Origin: Actinomycetota bacterium
GTDB lineage: Bacteria > Actinomycetota > Actinomycetes > Nanopelagicales > Nanopelagicaceae
Direction of reading: 5' to 3'
Assembly: GCA_947372965.1 (NCBI GenBank)
Contig: CANBVR010000007.1
Span: forward strand, 1 to 48,246
DNA: 48,246 nt
Shown here: positions 1 to 7,902 of the stretch, one piece after another
How positions within the stretch are numbered: position 1 is the first letter of the stretch
Layout: every line of letters begins with the position of its first letter
Notes under the pieces: generated by a model
Told to the model about the DNA's origin: nothing
What the model saw: only the letters and a program-made list of their open reading frames with translations
The model's database searches: none
Program-made: the position numbers and the translations under genes

Positions 1-417
1 CAGGAACACGAATCACTCGACTTCGAGCGTACCGTTCTTGAAAATATGCTTTCATCAGGTGAAAATATTGGCGAACAACAAGCGCGCCAGGTTCTTGGTT
101 CATTCCTTTTTTCAGGTGATGATGTGCAGAAGTTTGTAAAGGTTCTAAGTGGTGGTGAACGTACTCGCCTAGCTCTGGCTACTTTGGTTGTTGGCTCGGC
201 AAACCTATTGCTACTAGATGAACCAACAAACAACCTTGATCCCGCATCGCGCGAGGAAATCTTGGCCGCCCTTGGTGAATATCAAGGCGCAGTCGTACTT
301 GTAAGCCACGATGTTGGCGCCGTGCAGGCGCTAAAGCCAGATCGCGTTCTTCTATTGCCAGATGGCGATGAAGATCTATGGGGCGAGCAATATCTAGAGT
401 TAATCTCTCTAGAATAA
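1..417 (+). CDS. ABC-F family ATPase, C-terminal fragment
   Basis: The reading frame is open from the first base of the window, so the gene starts upstream and only about 138 C-terminal residues are present. The fragment holds the second nucleotide-binding domain of an ABC-F protein: the ABC signature LSGGERTRLALA, Walker B LLLLDEPTNNLD and the H-loop VSHD. ABC-F proteins are soluble twin-ATPase proteins that act on the ribosome; they are not transporters. The end PDGDEDLWGEQYLELISLE follows directly after the ATPase core, without a long C-terminal extension. Its stop codon abuts the stop of the convergent aminotransferase gene, with no base between. The family is certain; whether it is EttA-like, Uup-like or another subtype cannot be decided from the fragment. 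Confidence 0.93.
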   Translation, partial: QEHESLDFERTVLENMLSSGENIGEQQARQVLGSFLFSGDDVQKFVKVLSGGERTRLALATLVVGSANLLLLDEPTNNLDPASREEILAALGEYQGAVVLVSHDVGAVQALKPDRVLLLPDGDEDLWGEQYLELISLE

Positions 418-1728
418 TTAAGAACGAAGGGCTATTGCTAGCTCTCTGAAGTCCTCAACCAATAGATCGATCTCCGTCTGCGTATGCGCAAGTGAAATCA
501 ACCATTGTTCATCTAACCCCGGAGGCGTAATGATTCCGCGGTTTAACGACCAGAGCCATGACAACTCTGCAATTTCAAAGTTTGTTGCTTTGTAATCACG
601 GTAATTGCGAACTGGATCAACAGACCAAGTAATACATCCCTTAACACCAAAACCAACCGTGTGGGCTGGAAGTTCATACTCATCAATGATTTCACTAATG
701 CGAGTAAGGGCTTGCACATTAAGCGCTTCTGCTTTTGCGAGAGCTTCTGGAGTACAAACTTTATCCATGGCGCGAACGCCAGCCATTGCTAGTGGATTAC
801 CGTTAAAGGTTCCAAAGTGTGGCATCCGGTTATCAGTAATCGCATCCATGAACTTCTTCTTGCCACCAAATGCTGCAAGTGGAAGGCCGCCACCAATTGA
901 TTTAGCCAAACAAATCAAATCGGGCTGAACGCCGATGCGATGAGCCGCACCTTGTGGCCCGGCGGTGAGGCCAGTCTTAACTTCATCAAAAATTAATACG
1001 ATCTTGTATTTGTCGCAAAGGTCGCGAACTGATTGTAAATATCCAGCATCAGGTAGAACGATTCCAAGATTTTCTAGGACTGGTTCGAGGATGAAGCAGG
1101 CAATCGATTCGTGATTTTCAGCAAATACTTTCTCAAGCGCTGCAAGATTATTGAAGGGAACTACGAACACAATACCTGGGGAGGTTCCTGCTTGAACGAC
1201 TGCATTAGGAGTCTCTGGATCTCCAGCCAATTTCAAATCCGGCTTAGCCGATACTGTCATTGGGTCATAGCTACCGTGGTAGCCGCCCTCTAACTTAACC
1301 ATGGCATTCTTGCCAGTAAAAGCCTTTGCGGTTCGAACGGCGTACATCGTTGCCTCTGTACCAGAGTTAGCAAAACGAATCTGCTCAATCCCAAAACGCT
1401 TGCATAATCTGCTCGCAGCATCGCGCGAAATTGGTGAAGGGGTAACGAAGAGCATTCCCTCTTCCAACGACTTCTTTACCTCTGAAACTACTTCTGGATT
1501 TAAGTGGCCGGCGAGCATGGCACCAAAGCCCATTGAAAGGTCGAGCAACTTACGACCATCAACGTCGGTCATGTAAGCGCCCTTGGCTGAGGCAATCGCA
1601 ATTGGATATGGATCCCAGTATTGGAAACTTGAGGTTACGCCCATCGGGGAGGTTTCTTTTGCCAGGTCGCTCTCGGCTCCTGAGGCCTTTGTAAATTTAG
1701 TGAACAACTCCCACTCTTTAGCCATCAA
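418..1728 (-). CDS. Class III PLP aminotransferase (glutamate-1-semialdehyde aminomutase-like)
   Basis: PLP-dependent fold-type I enzyme of the class III/HemL-like family. Visible motifs are the phosphate-binding NSGTEA around residue 121, HGSYD at 151, the cofactor aspartate in FDEV (D248) and the Schiff-base lysine in LAKSIGGG (K276). Its placement beside a glutamine-synthetase-like ligase, an aldehyde dehydrogenase and an amine-type permease argues for an omega-aminotransferase acting on a diamine or gamma-glutamyl amine, rather than a haem-pathway aminomutase. The substrate is not proven. The called start is TTG 1728 followed at once by ATG 1725, and neither has a good Shine-Dalgarno sequence. 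The frame stays coding-like for 25 codons further upstream, to a TGA at 1801-1803 that lies two codons after an in-frame ATG (1807-1809) preceded by AAAAGGA. The true N-terminus is therefore uncertain. Confidence 0.88.
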   Translation of the reverse strand: MMAKEWELFTKFTKASGAESDLAKETSPMGVTSSFQYWDPYPIAIASAKGAYMTDVDGRKLLDLSMGFGAMLAGHLNPEVVSEVKKSLEEGMLFVTPSPISRDAASRLCKRFGIEQIRFANSGTEATMYAVRTAKAFTGKNAMVKLEGGYHGSYDPMTVSAKPDLKLAGDPETPNAVVQAGTSPGIVFVVPFNNLAALEKVFAENHESIACFILEPVLENLGIVLPDAGYLQSVRDLCDKYKIVLIFDEVKTGLTAGPQGAAHRIGVQPDLICLAKSIGGGLPLAAFGGKKKFMDAITDNRMPHFGTFNGNPLAMAGVRAMDKVCTPEALAKAEALNVQALTRISEIIDEYELPAHTVGFGVKGCITWSVDPVRNYRDYKATNFEIAELSWLWSLNRGIITPPGLDEQWLISLAHTQTEIDLLVEDFRELAIALRS

Positions 1729-1896
1729 CGCTGCAACTTTTTCAGGAGCGATTGGGCTTGAAGAAATAGGGGTCTTGCGGAATGTCTGTGGTTCTAGAGT
1801 TCAGGTCATTTTAAAACGAAATCCTTTTCTGTTAGAGCCAAGGTAGCAGAAGGCGTATTTTTTTGCATCAAATCAAAATTCTAAGCGTGTTTCTTT

Positions 1897-1920
1897 TGGA
1901 CTTTTTTTGAAAAAAGTTCA
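1897..1920. promoter_or_regulatory. Inverted repeat, possible operator between divergent amine genes
   Basis: Two 11-base arms, TGGACTTTTTT and AAAAAAGTTCA, match in 10 of 11 positions and are separated by only two bases. The site lies in the 212-base divergent space between the aminotransferase and the class I amidotransferase, about 20 bases before the latter's ATG. The loop is too short for a good RNA hairpin, so a dimeric repressor site is the likelier reading. The regulator is unknown. Confidence 0.35.
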
Positions 1921-1940
1921 AAAAGAGGCAGAATTCACCA

Positions 1941-2651
1941 ATGATTTCTGAAATCAAGAAAATTATTCTTGCGATACAAAATGACCCGACTGACCCGCCA
2001 CATTTAGCGGGAAGATGGTTAATGGAAATTGGTTTTGAAATCGAAATCATTCGGGCATATAAAGGCGAGAGCGTTCCATCAACAGTGCCAGAAAACGTTG
2101 TTGGGTTAATGCCACTCGGAGGTCACATGGGTGCAAACGATGATCACGTTGCGCCATGGTTACCTAATGAACGTGCGCTTCTAAAGGATGCCGTTGAAAA
2201 AGATATTCCAGTTTTTGCAATTTGCTTAGGCGCCCAACTACTTGCCGCCGCAAATGGCGGAATTGTCGAAAGAGCTCCAGAGTCTGAGATCGGCATTTAC
2301 GGAATAGAGCGAAATGAAATTTCTGATCCAATTTTTGATTTCAAATCGGGTTCGCCAGCAGCTCAATGGCATGAAGATAAGGTCACAAAGTTGCCTGAGG
2401 GCGCAACAAAATTAGCCAGTAGTCCTCTATGCGAGAATCAAATCTATCGAATGGGATCAAATTCTTATGGAGTGCAATTCCACCCAGAGATTGATGCCTC
2501 AATCATAAAGATTTGGGAAGAAAACGCCGATAACGCATTCATAGAATCCGGTAAAAGTAGCGTCGAGTCCGAAGTGCGAGATGTTGAATCAGATCTAATT
2601 GATATTTGGAAGCCAATCATTCAAAAATGGGGTCATTCAATAACTAAATAA
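1941..2651 (+). CDS. Class I glutamine amidotransferase-like hydrolase (possible gamma-glutamyl amide hydrolase)
   Basis: A 236-residue stand-alone GATase class I domain. The nucleophile elbow is FAICLGAQ (C95) and the other two triad residues lie in GVQFHPEID (H181, E183). The start fits the family opening of the ILAIQNDPTDPPH type. Stand-alone members hydrolyse gamma-glutamyl amides or act as glutaminase subunits. Next to a GS-like ligase, aldehyde dehydrogenase and permease, the best inference is removal of the gamma-glutamyl group from an oxidised amine, the job done by PuuD in the Escherichia coli putrescine pathway. PuuD itself belongs to a different branch (peptidase C26), so this would be a functional analogue. 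A GAGG about 12 bases upstream may be the ribosome site. It is transcribed divergently from the aminotransferase. Confidence 0.85.
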   Translation: MISEIKKIILAIQNDPTDPPHLAGRWLMEIGFEIEIIRAYKGESVPSTVPENVVGLMPLGGHMGANDDHVAPWLPNERALLKDAVEKDIPVFAICLGAQLLAAANGGIVERAPESEIGIYGIERNEISDPIFDFKSGSPAAQWHEDKVTKLPEGATKLASSPLCENQIYRMGSNSYGVQFHPEIDASIIKIWEENADNAFIESGKSSVESEVRDVESDLIDIWKPIIQKWGHSITK

Positions 2652-2652
2652 T

Positions 2653-2681
2653 AATAGGGGCCACATATTGTGACCCCTATT
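2653..2681. terminator. Bidirectional hairpin between convergent genes
   Basis: The arms AGGGG-C-CACA and TGTG-A-CCCCT pair around a three-base loop TAT, with one C/A mismatch and A/T flanks that can extend the stem. It fills the 43-base space between the amidotransferase stop and the permease stop, where a terminator serving both strands is expected. No long U tract follows, so efficiency is uncertain. Confidence 0.7.
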
Positions 2682-2694
2682 CCATTGGTTCTAG

Positions 2695-4236
2695 TTATAC
2701 GTTTTTGATTGGTCCCTTGAACCACTTCTTAACTGATAGATGCCACCAGATCCAAAGAAGAATCAGTGCGCCACCAGTAACAAGAGGTGCGTAGTTCATA
2801 GATGTCCAACTGAAGCCCTTTCTAAATGGCACAGCTGATGGATAGAGCGGCATAATGAAGTAGATCGAGATGATCACAATTTCTGCCACTGCAATTAGGT
2901 TCATCCACTTGTACTTAGAACCTAGGGTCCAAGCACCAGCCTTAAATGAATCGCCAGCCTTCCAACGAAGGTAGATCGGAATCATGAAGGCCAAGTAGAG
3001 TGAAATAACGCAAACAGATACAACTGCGTAAAACGCTGTTGGCACCCCAGCTGAACTCTTATAAAGCGCTGGCAAGGTTAGAACTACACCAAGAATTGCA
3101 GACATTATGACTGCGTTTGTTGGAGTTCCTGCCTTATTAACCTTGCGCCAGTGCTTGCTTCCAGGAAGTGCACCATCGCGTGAGAATGCAAACATCATGC
3201 GAGAGCATGAAGTTAAGCAAGCGGTTACGCAGAAGAGCTGTCCGAAGGTGGTGATCAAGATAATTAACTTGAATAGGCCACCATCGCCACCAAGGGCGCT
3301 GTAGAAGATTGCGATTGGGCTTCCCTGTCCAAATGGATTGACCTTTGGATCTGCAGAGTTGATCATGTCAAACTTTGTTGCCGCCCAAACGAATGACATT
3401 AACAGGATATATCCGCCAATGGCAGAGTAGAAGATTGACTTCCAGATTCCCTTAGCAGATGTGATGTGCGCGTTGTGGGTTTCTTCCGAAAGGTGCGCCG
3501 AGGCATCGAATCCGGTAATTGTGTACTGGGTCAACAAGAAGCCAAGTGGCAGGATGAAGTACCAGTAGTTGCTATCGCCAAAGCCTGAGTTATTTATATG
3601 CTTGACGAAGAAACTTGCATCGGTGTGATGCTTTGGTGCAATCAGCAAGATGCCGACAACTACAGCGCTACCGAACACGTGCCACCAAACAGATATGTTA
3701 TTTATGACCGCAAGAAGGTGATGGCCATAAAGATTGATAAGTGTGATTAGAGTGATAACAATCAGGAAGAGTACGAACTGCTGCTTGATGTAATCCCCAC
3801 CAAATGCGCCAGCCCAGCCCTTGCTATAGAAACTTAGAAGAGTATTGATGTAGAAAGTTACGCCGTAACCAACTGATGCTGTAACTGAGATCAAGCCGAT
3901 TAGGTTTAGCCAGCCAGTATAGAAACCAGCTTTGGCGCCACCGAGCTTTGCGGCCCACCAATAAATTCCACCGGAAGTTGGATATGCCGATGCAAGTTCT
4001 GACATACAAAAACCAATAATCAAAATTAGGCCAGCAATAAGCGGCCAGCCAATTGTGATCGCAAACGGCCCGCCGAAATTCCATGCCTGTGCAAAGGTTG
4101 TGAAGCAACCCGCAAGGATTGAAATGATCGAGAATGAGATTGCGAAGTTCGAGAAACCAGACCAAGAGCGGGTGAGCTCTTGTTTATAGCCAAGGTCGGC
4201 TAATCGGCGCTCGTCGTCAGAATGTGTATTCGACAT
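2695..4236 (-). CDS. APC-superfamily amino acid/amine permease
   Basis: About 513 residues with roughly 12 hydrophobic membrane segments. The stretch SELASAYPTSGGIYWWAAKLGG near residue 90 is typical of the amino acid/choline transporter (ACT, TC 2.A.3.4) branch of the APC superfamily, which includes GABA, choline and polyamine permeases. ATG 4236 (MSNTHSDDERR) is preferred because GAAGGG lies about 13 bases upstream and the residues from here on match the usual cytosolic N-terminus. A longer reading from GTG 4296 adds 20 residues without family character. It diverges from the GS-like gene with a 194-base spacer and presumably brings in the substrate of the cluster. The exact substrate is not readable from sequence. 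Confidence 0.88.
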   Translation of the reverse strand: MSNTHSDDERRLADLGYKQELTRSWSGFSNFAISFSIISILAGCFTTFAQAWNFGGPFAITIGWPLIAGLILIIGFCMSELASAYPTSGGIYWWAAKLGGAKAGFYTGWLNLIGLISVTASVGYGVTFYINTLLSFYSKGWAGAFGGDYIKQQFVLFLIVITLITLINLYGHHLLAVINNISVWWHVFGSAVVVGILLIAPKHHTDASFFVKHINNSGFGDSNYWYFILPLGFLLTQYTITGFDASAHLSEETHNAHITSAKGIWKSIFYSAIGGYILLMSFVWAATKFDMINSADPKVNPFGQGSPIAIFYSALGGDGGLFKLIILITTFGQLFCVTACLTSCSRMMFAFSRDGALPGSKHWRKVNKAGTPTNAVIMSAILGVVLTLPALYKSSAGVPTAFYAVVSVCVISLYLAFMIPIYLRWKAGDSFKAGAWTLGSKYKWMNLIAVAEIVIISIYFIMPLYPSAVPFRKGFSWTSMNYAPLVTGGALILLWIWWHLSVKKWFKGPIKNV

Positions 4237-4316
4237 TGATACGTATTGCCCTTCTAGTAGTGGAGAAGATTGGTAAAAGTGTGCCGTGCCTCTCACTCTT
4301 TTGGAAGGATATTCAA

Positions 4317-4338
4317 TGAGAAATCGAGTTAATTCTCA
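4317..4338. promoter_or_regulatory. Inverted repeat in the permease / GS-like divergent spacer
   Basis: The arms TGAGAAAT and AATTCTCA match in 7 of 8 positions around a six-base centre. The site sits in the only regulatory space shared by the permease and the GS-like ligase. The rest of this 194-base spacer shows an AT-rich stretch CTATAAGTAATTA near 4391 and the GGGGGG ribosome site of the ligase. Operator function is an inference. Confidence 0.25.
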
Positions 4339-4430
4339 GGACCAAAATGGGGTCATTGTGCGTAAATTGCCCAACTAGTAGCCTCCATCCCTATAAGTAA
4401 TTACCTTGGAGTACCCATTGGGGGGTTTGC

Positions 4431-5780
4431 GTGGCGCTATCTATTGATCAACTCAAGAAGGATGTTGAGAGCGGCAAGATCGATACCGTTGTTGTCGGCG
4501 CCACCGATATGCAAGGTCGCCTGCAAGGCAAGCGGATCCACGGAAAATTCTTTATAGCCGACACGATTAAGAACGGCACCGAGGGTTGCAACTACTTGCT
4601 GGCATCCGACATTGAGATGAACACAATTCAAGGTTATGCGATCTCATCCTGGGATACCGGTTATGCCGATATGGGAATGGCACCAGATTTTGAAACGCTT
4701 CGCTATCTACCTTGGCACGATGGAACTGCCATGGTTGTGGCTGATTTAGTAGATCATCATAAACATGGAATTTCAGTTTCACCCCGAACAATTTTAAAAA
4801 CACAACTTGATCGACTAGATAAGGCAGGAATGGTTGCCCTTTGTGGCACCGAACTTGAATTCATTGTCTTCAATGACACCTACGAAGAAGCTTGGAATAA
4901 GGGCTATAAAGATTTAACTCCTGCGAATCAATACAACGTTGACTATTCACTAATTGGAACATCTCGGGTCGAGAAGTTGCTCCGAGCAATTCGTCTTGGT
5001 ATGGATGGCGCAGATCTAATTGTTGAATCGGCAAAGGGTGAATGTAATTTAGGTCAGCATGAAATTGCCTTTCGTTATGAAGAGGCGCTGGCAACATGCG
5101 ACAACCACGTCATTTATAAAATGGGCGCAAAAGAGATTGCAGCACAACAAGGTTGTTCACTTACCTTCATGGCAAAGTTCAACGAAAAAGAGGGAAGCTC
5201 TTGCCACATCCACCTGTCTTTCAGAGATAAAAAGGGAAATGCAGTAATGGCCGGAGATGCTGGCGATGGAATGTCTGCACTTGGACGCTCTTACTTAGCT
5301 GGCCTTCAACTTCACATGCGTGAATTGACCCTGCTTTTTGCCCCAAATATTAATTCTTACAAGCGTTACCAAGCCGGAACTTTTGCACCTACCGCAATTA
5401 AGTGGGGCCGCGATAATCGAACATGTGCGCTTCGCCTTGTTGGAGAAGGACTCTCACTTAGAGTCGAGAACCGAGTCCCGGGTGGCGATGTAAATCCATA
5501 CCTAGCAGTTGCTGGAATGGTTGCCGCAGGTTTAGATGGAATTGAGAAGAAGTTAGAACTTGAGCCAATCTTCCAAGGCAATGCATACGCACTTGATACA
5601 AACCGAGTACCTACATCACTTCAAGAGGCGCGCGATCTTTGGGCAAATAGTTCATGGGTTCGCGATACTTTTGGTGAAGATGTTCAAAAGCACTACACAC
5701 ATATGGCTGATACTGAATTAGATGCCTACTCACGAGCCGTTACAGATTGGGAGCGAATCCGCAGTTTTGAGCGGATGTAA
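4431..5780 (+). CDS. Glutamine synthetase-like gamma-glutamyl-amine ligase (GlnA3/PuuA type)
   Basis: A 449-residue member of the glutamine synthetase superfamily. The beta-grasp N-domain is followed by the catalytic barrel with metal-ligand motifs ELEF (E141, E143), GECNLGQHE (E204, E211) and SSCHIHLS (H259, H261), then NSYKRYQAGTFAPT and RVENRVPGGDVNPY. The sequence GTFAPT in place of the GYEAPV of true glutamine synthetases points to the PuuA/GlnA3-like branch that joins glutamate to an organic amine with ATP. GTG 4431 is set by the strong GGGGGG five bases upstream. The aldehyde dehydrogenase follows after four bases, so the two are co-transcribed. The amine substrate (putrescine, another diamine, ethanolamine or a monoamine) is not determined by sequence alone. 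Confidence 0.87.
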   Translation: MALSIDQLKKDVESGKIDTVVVGATDMQGRLQGKRIHGKFFIADTIKNGTEGCNYLLASDIEMNTIQGYAISSWDTGYADMGMAPDFETLRYLPWHDGTAMVVADLVDHHKHGISVSPRTILKTQLDRLDKAGMVALCGTELEFIVFNDTYEEAWNKGYKDLTPANQYNVDYSLIGTSRVEKLLRAIRLGMDGADLIVESAKGECNLGQHEIAFRYEEALATCDNHVIYKMGAKEIAAQQGCSLTFMAKFNEKEGSSCHIHLSFRDKKGNAVMAGDAGDGMSALGRSYLAGLQLHMRELTLLFAPNINSYKRYQAGTFAPTAIKWGRDNRTCALRLVGEGLSLRVENRVPGGDVNPYLAVAGMVAAGLDGIEKKLELEPIFQGNAYALDTNRVPTSLQEARDLWANSSWVRDTFGEDVQKHYTHMADTELDAYSRAVTDWERIRSFERM

Positions 5781-5784
5781 ATTA

Positions 5785-7149
5785 ATGAGTTCATTCACAA
5801 TAATTAACCCGACAACTGGGGCAGCTGTAAAAGATATTTCACTTGCCGATCTTGCCCAGACAGATCAGGTCATCCTCAAAGCCGCTAAAGCCTTTGAAAC
5901 TTGGCGCCAAGTTTCTCCTGGTGATCGGGCAAAGATACTTAGAAAGTTTGCAGCGGTCGTTGATGCACACAATGAAGAACTTGCCCAACTTGAAGTTCTA
6001 AACTCTGGTCACACCATTGGAAATGCTCGCTGGGAAGCAGGAAACGTCCGCGATGTTTTAAATTATTACAGCGCCGCACCTGAGCGTTTATTTGGCCGCC
6101 AGATTCCAGTTCCAAATGGAATTGATATTACTTTTAAAGAACCTCTCGGAGTTATTGGAATTATTGTTCCTTGGAATTTCCCAATGCCAATTGCAGGTTG
6201 GGGCTTTGGACCTGCGCTAGCTGCTGGAAACACTGTTGTTTTGAAACCTGCTGAACTAACTCCAATGACTGCAATACGTCTCGGTGAATTGGCGCTAGAA
6301 GCTGGAATTCCTGATGGAGTATTTAATGTAATTCCCGGTAAAGGAAGCGTCGTCGGTGAAAGATTTGTAACCAATCCCCTAGTTAGAAAGATTGTATTCA
6401 CTGGATCAACCTCAGTTGGTAAGCACATCATGAGAGGTTGCGCTGATCAAGTAAAGCGCGTAACTCTTGAATTAGGTGGCAAGAGTGCAAATATTATTTT
6501 CGCAGATTCAGATATTGAATTAGCCGCTGCTGGCGCTCCTGGTGCGGTCTTCGACAACGCTGGTCAAGATTGCTGCGCTCGCTCAAGAATTCTGATCCAA
6601 CGCTCTGCCTACGACAAGTTCATGGAAAAGTTTGAAGTTGCTGTAAAGAACTTTAGAGTTGAAGATCCATCACTTGATACTGCTGAAATGGGACCACTTG
6701 TTTCTGCCGGACAATTAGAGCGGGTAAAGGAGTTCGTACCTGATGGGACGCAGATTGCCTTCCAGGGCACCAAACCTTCTGGCCCCGGCTACTGGTTTGC
6801 TCCAACGGTATTGGCTCCGAAAGATACAAATGATCGCGCTTGTCGCGAGGAAATTTTTGGTCCAGTAGTTTCGGTTATCGCCTTTGAAGATGAGGCAGAT
6901 GCGATTCGAATTGCAAATGATTCTGAATATGGCCTATCAGGTTCAATTTGGAGCCGAGACATTGGAAAGGCAATCCGCGTTTCACGTGGTGTTGAAGCCG
7001 GAAACCTTTCGGTTAACTCCAACTCTTCAGTTCGTTATTGGACGCCATTTGGCGGCTACAAGCAATCTGGCCTTGGTCGCGAGCTCGGACCAGATGCACT
7101 TGATTCATTTACGGAGACCAAGAACGTCTTCTTCGATACTCAAAAATAG
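5785..7149 (+). CDS. NAD(P)-dependent aldehyde dehydrogenase (PuuC-like role)
   Basis: A 454-residue aldehyde dehydrogenase. PWNFP around 129-133 carries the oxyanion Asn (N131), the general base lies in LELGGKS (E229), and the catalytic cysteine is in AGQDCCARS (C263). The C-terminal GGYKQSGLGRELG is also typical. ATG 5785 is chosen because it starts four bases after the GS-like stop and opens with SSFTIINPTTG, the normal family N-terminus; the frame can be read back to 5722 but would overlap the ligase. In this context it would oxidise a gamma-glutamyl aminoaldehyde to the acid. A dedicated oxidase (PuuB) is absent, so the aldehyde would have to come from the nearby aminotransferase. Confidence 0.92.
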   Translation: MSSFTIINPTTGAAVKDISLADLAQTDQVILKAAKAFETWRQVSPGDRAKILRKFAAVVDAHNEELAQLEVLNSGHTIGNARWEAGNVRDVLNYYSAAPERLFGRQIPVPNGIDITFKEPLGVIGIIVPWNFPMPIAGWGFGPALAAGNTVVLKPAELTPMTAIRLGELALEAGIPDGVFNVIPGKGSVVGERFVTNPLVRKIVFTGSTSVGKHIMRGCADQVKRVTLELGGKSANIIFADSDIELAAAGAPGAVFDNAGQDCCARSRILIQRSAYDKFMEKFEVAVKNFRVEDPSLDTAEMGPLVSAGQLERVKEFVPDGTQIAFQGTKPSGPGYWFAPTVLAPKDTNDRACREEIFGPVVSVIAFEDEADAIRIANDSEYGLSGSIWSRDIGKAIRVSRGVEAGNLSVNSNSSVRYWTPFGGYKQSGLGRELGPDALDSFTETKNVFFDTQK

Positions 7150-7155
7150 TAAAAT
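7150..7155 (+). promoter_or_regulatory. -10 element TAAAAT, leaderless type
   Basis: TAAAAT ends six bases before ATG 7162, which would place the transcript start on the A of the start codon. It overlaps the last base of the aldehyde dehydrogenase stop region, so the amidotransferase may have its own promoter in addition to read-through. Confidence 0.5.
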
Positions 7156-7161
7156 AAAACT

Positions 7162-7902
7162 ATGTGTCGATTGATGGGTTACGTGGCAAATGATTCAACA
7201 ACTATTGCCGAAATTGCGGGACCAGATTTCGCAGAGTTCACCGCGCTATCAGCAAAACACGGTGATGGCTGGGGTATCGCATCCACCCCACCTAGCAACT
7301 CAACACCAGAACTCTTAGTCGAACCAGGTCGCGCCAAAGAGAGCTCAAAATATTCTCAAGCAGTAAGAACTATTGAAAGCAACGCCGCTCTATTACATCT
7401 TCGCTGGGCCACTCTTGGGCTTTCGGTTTCTGAAGGAAATACCCATCCATTTGTTCACGGTGATATCTCATTTATTCACAACGGCGGCATAAAGCCCCCC
7501 GCATCCTTAGATATTGGTATCGATCCAAAGTATTTCTCGCAGATGCGTGGAGATACCGACAGCGAGAGATACTTCTATTATCTACTGACAGAAATCGATA
7601 AAACAGATTTGAAGTCCGGGGTTCTTGCGGGCGTAAAAGCAATCAGCTCGGGCTTTGAATATTCAAGCATTAACGCAATGATGATGACACCGGATTTTCT
7701 TGTGGTTATTTGCGAGCACAATAACAACAAGATTCCCGACGATGAAGGCCTGGATTATTACGAGCTTTACTACCGAAAAGATGAACGTGGAATTCTCATC
7801 GCCTCAACTGGCTGGAACCAGAGCGGTTGGAATAATCTGCTAAACCATCACGTAATGTTTGTGGACCGCAAGAGCCAAGAAGTTGAAGTAATAGCTCTTT
7901 AA
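7162..7902 (+). CDS. Class II (Ntn) glutamine amidotransferase-like hydrolase, EgtC/YafJ family
   Basis: 246 residues beginning MCRLMGYV. The cysteine at position 2 becomes the N-terminal nucleophile after Met removal. Other active-site features are HLRWAT (79-84), NTHPF (93-97) and HNGG (106-109). Stand-alone class II enzymes of this family include EgtC, which hydrolyses a gamma-glutamyl amide in ergothioneine synthesis. No other ergothioneine gene is present here. Since it ends the GS-like/aldehyde dehydrogenase run after a 12-base gap, it may be a second gamma-glutamyl hydrolase of the cluster. No ribosome site is visible, in line with the leaderless -10. Its stop overlaps the convergent SDR stop by four bases (TTAA). 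Confidence 0.82.
   Translation: MCRLMGYVANDSTTIAEIAGPDFAEFTALSAKHGDGWGIASTPPSNSTPELLVEPGRAKESSKYSQAVRTIESNAALLHLRWATLGLSVSEGNTHPFVHGDISFIHNGGIKPPASLDIGIDPKYFSQMRGDTDSERYFYYLLTEIDKTDLKSGVLAGVKAISSGFEYSSINAMMMTPDFLVVICEHNNNKIPDDEGLDYYELYYRKDERGILIASTGWNQSGWNNLLNHHVMFVDRKSQEVEVIAL

Noticed and set aside
4237-4296. GTG 4296 as the permease start.
   Set aside because: The 20 added residues look unlike the family, and ATG 4236 has a GAAGGG ribosome site.
2624-4357. Identical 14-base string AAAATGGGGTCATT at 2624-2637 and 4344-4357.
   Set aside because: One copy is inside the 3' end of the amidotransferase gene, and a few 14-base matches are expected by chance in 48 kb.
4351-4367. GTCAT-n6-TAAAT upstream of the GS-like gene as a second GlnR box.
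   Set aside because: It departs from GTnAC-n6-GaAAC at several fixed positions; too degenerate to claim.
5722-5784. Aldehyde dehydrogenase start at 5722.
   Set aside because: It overlaps the GS-like gene; ATG 5785 gives the normal family N-terminus.
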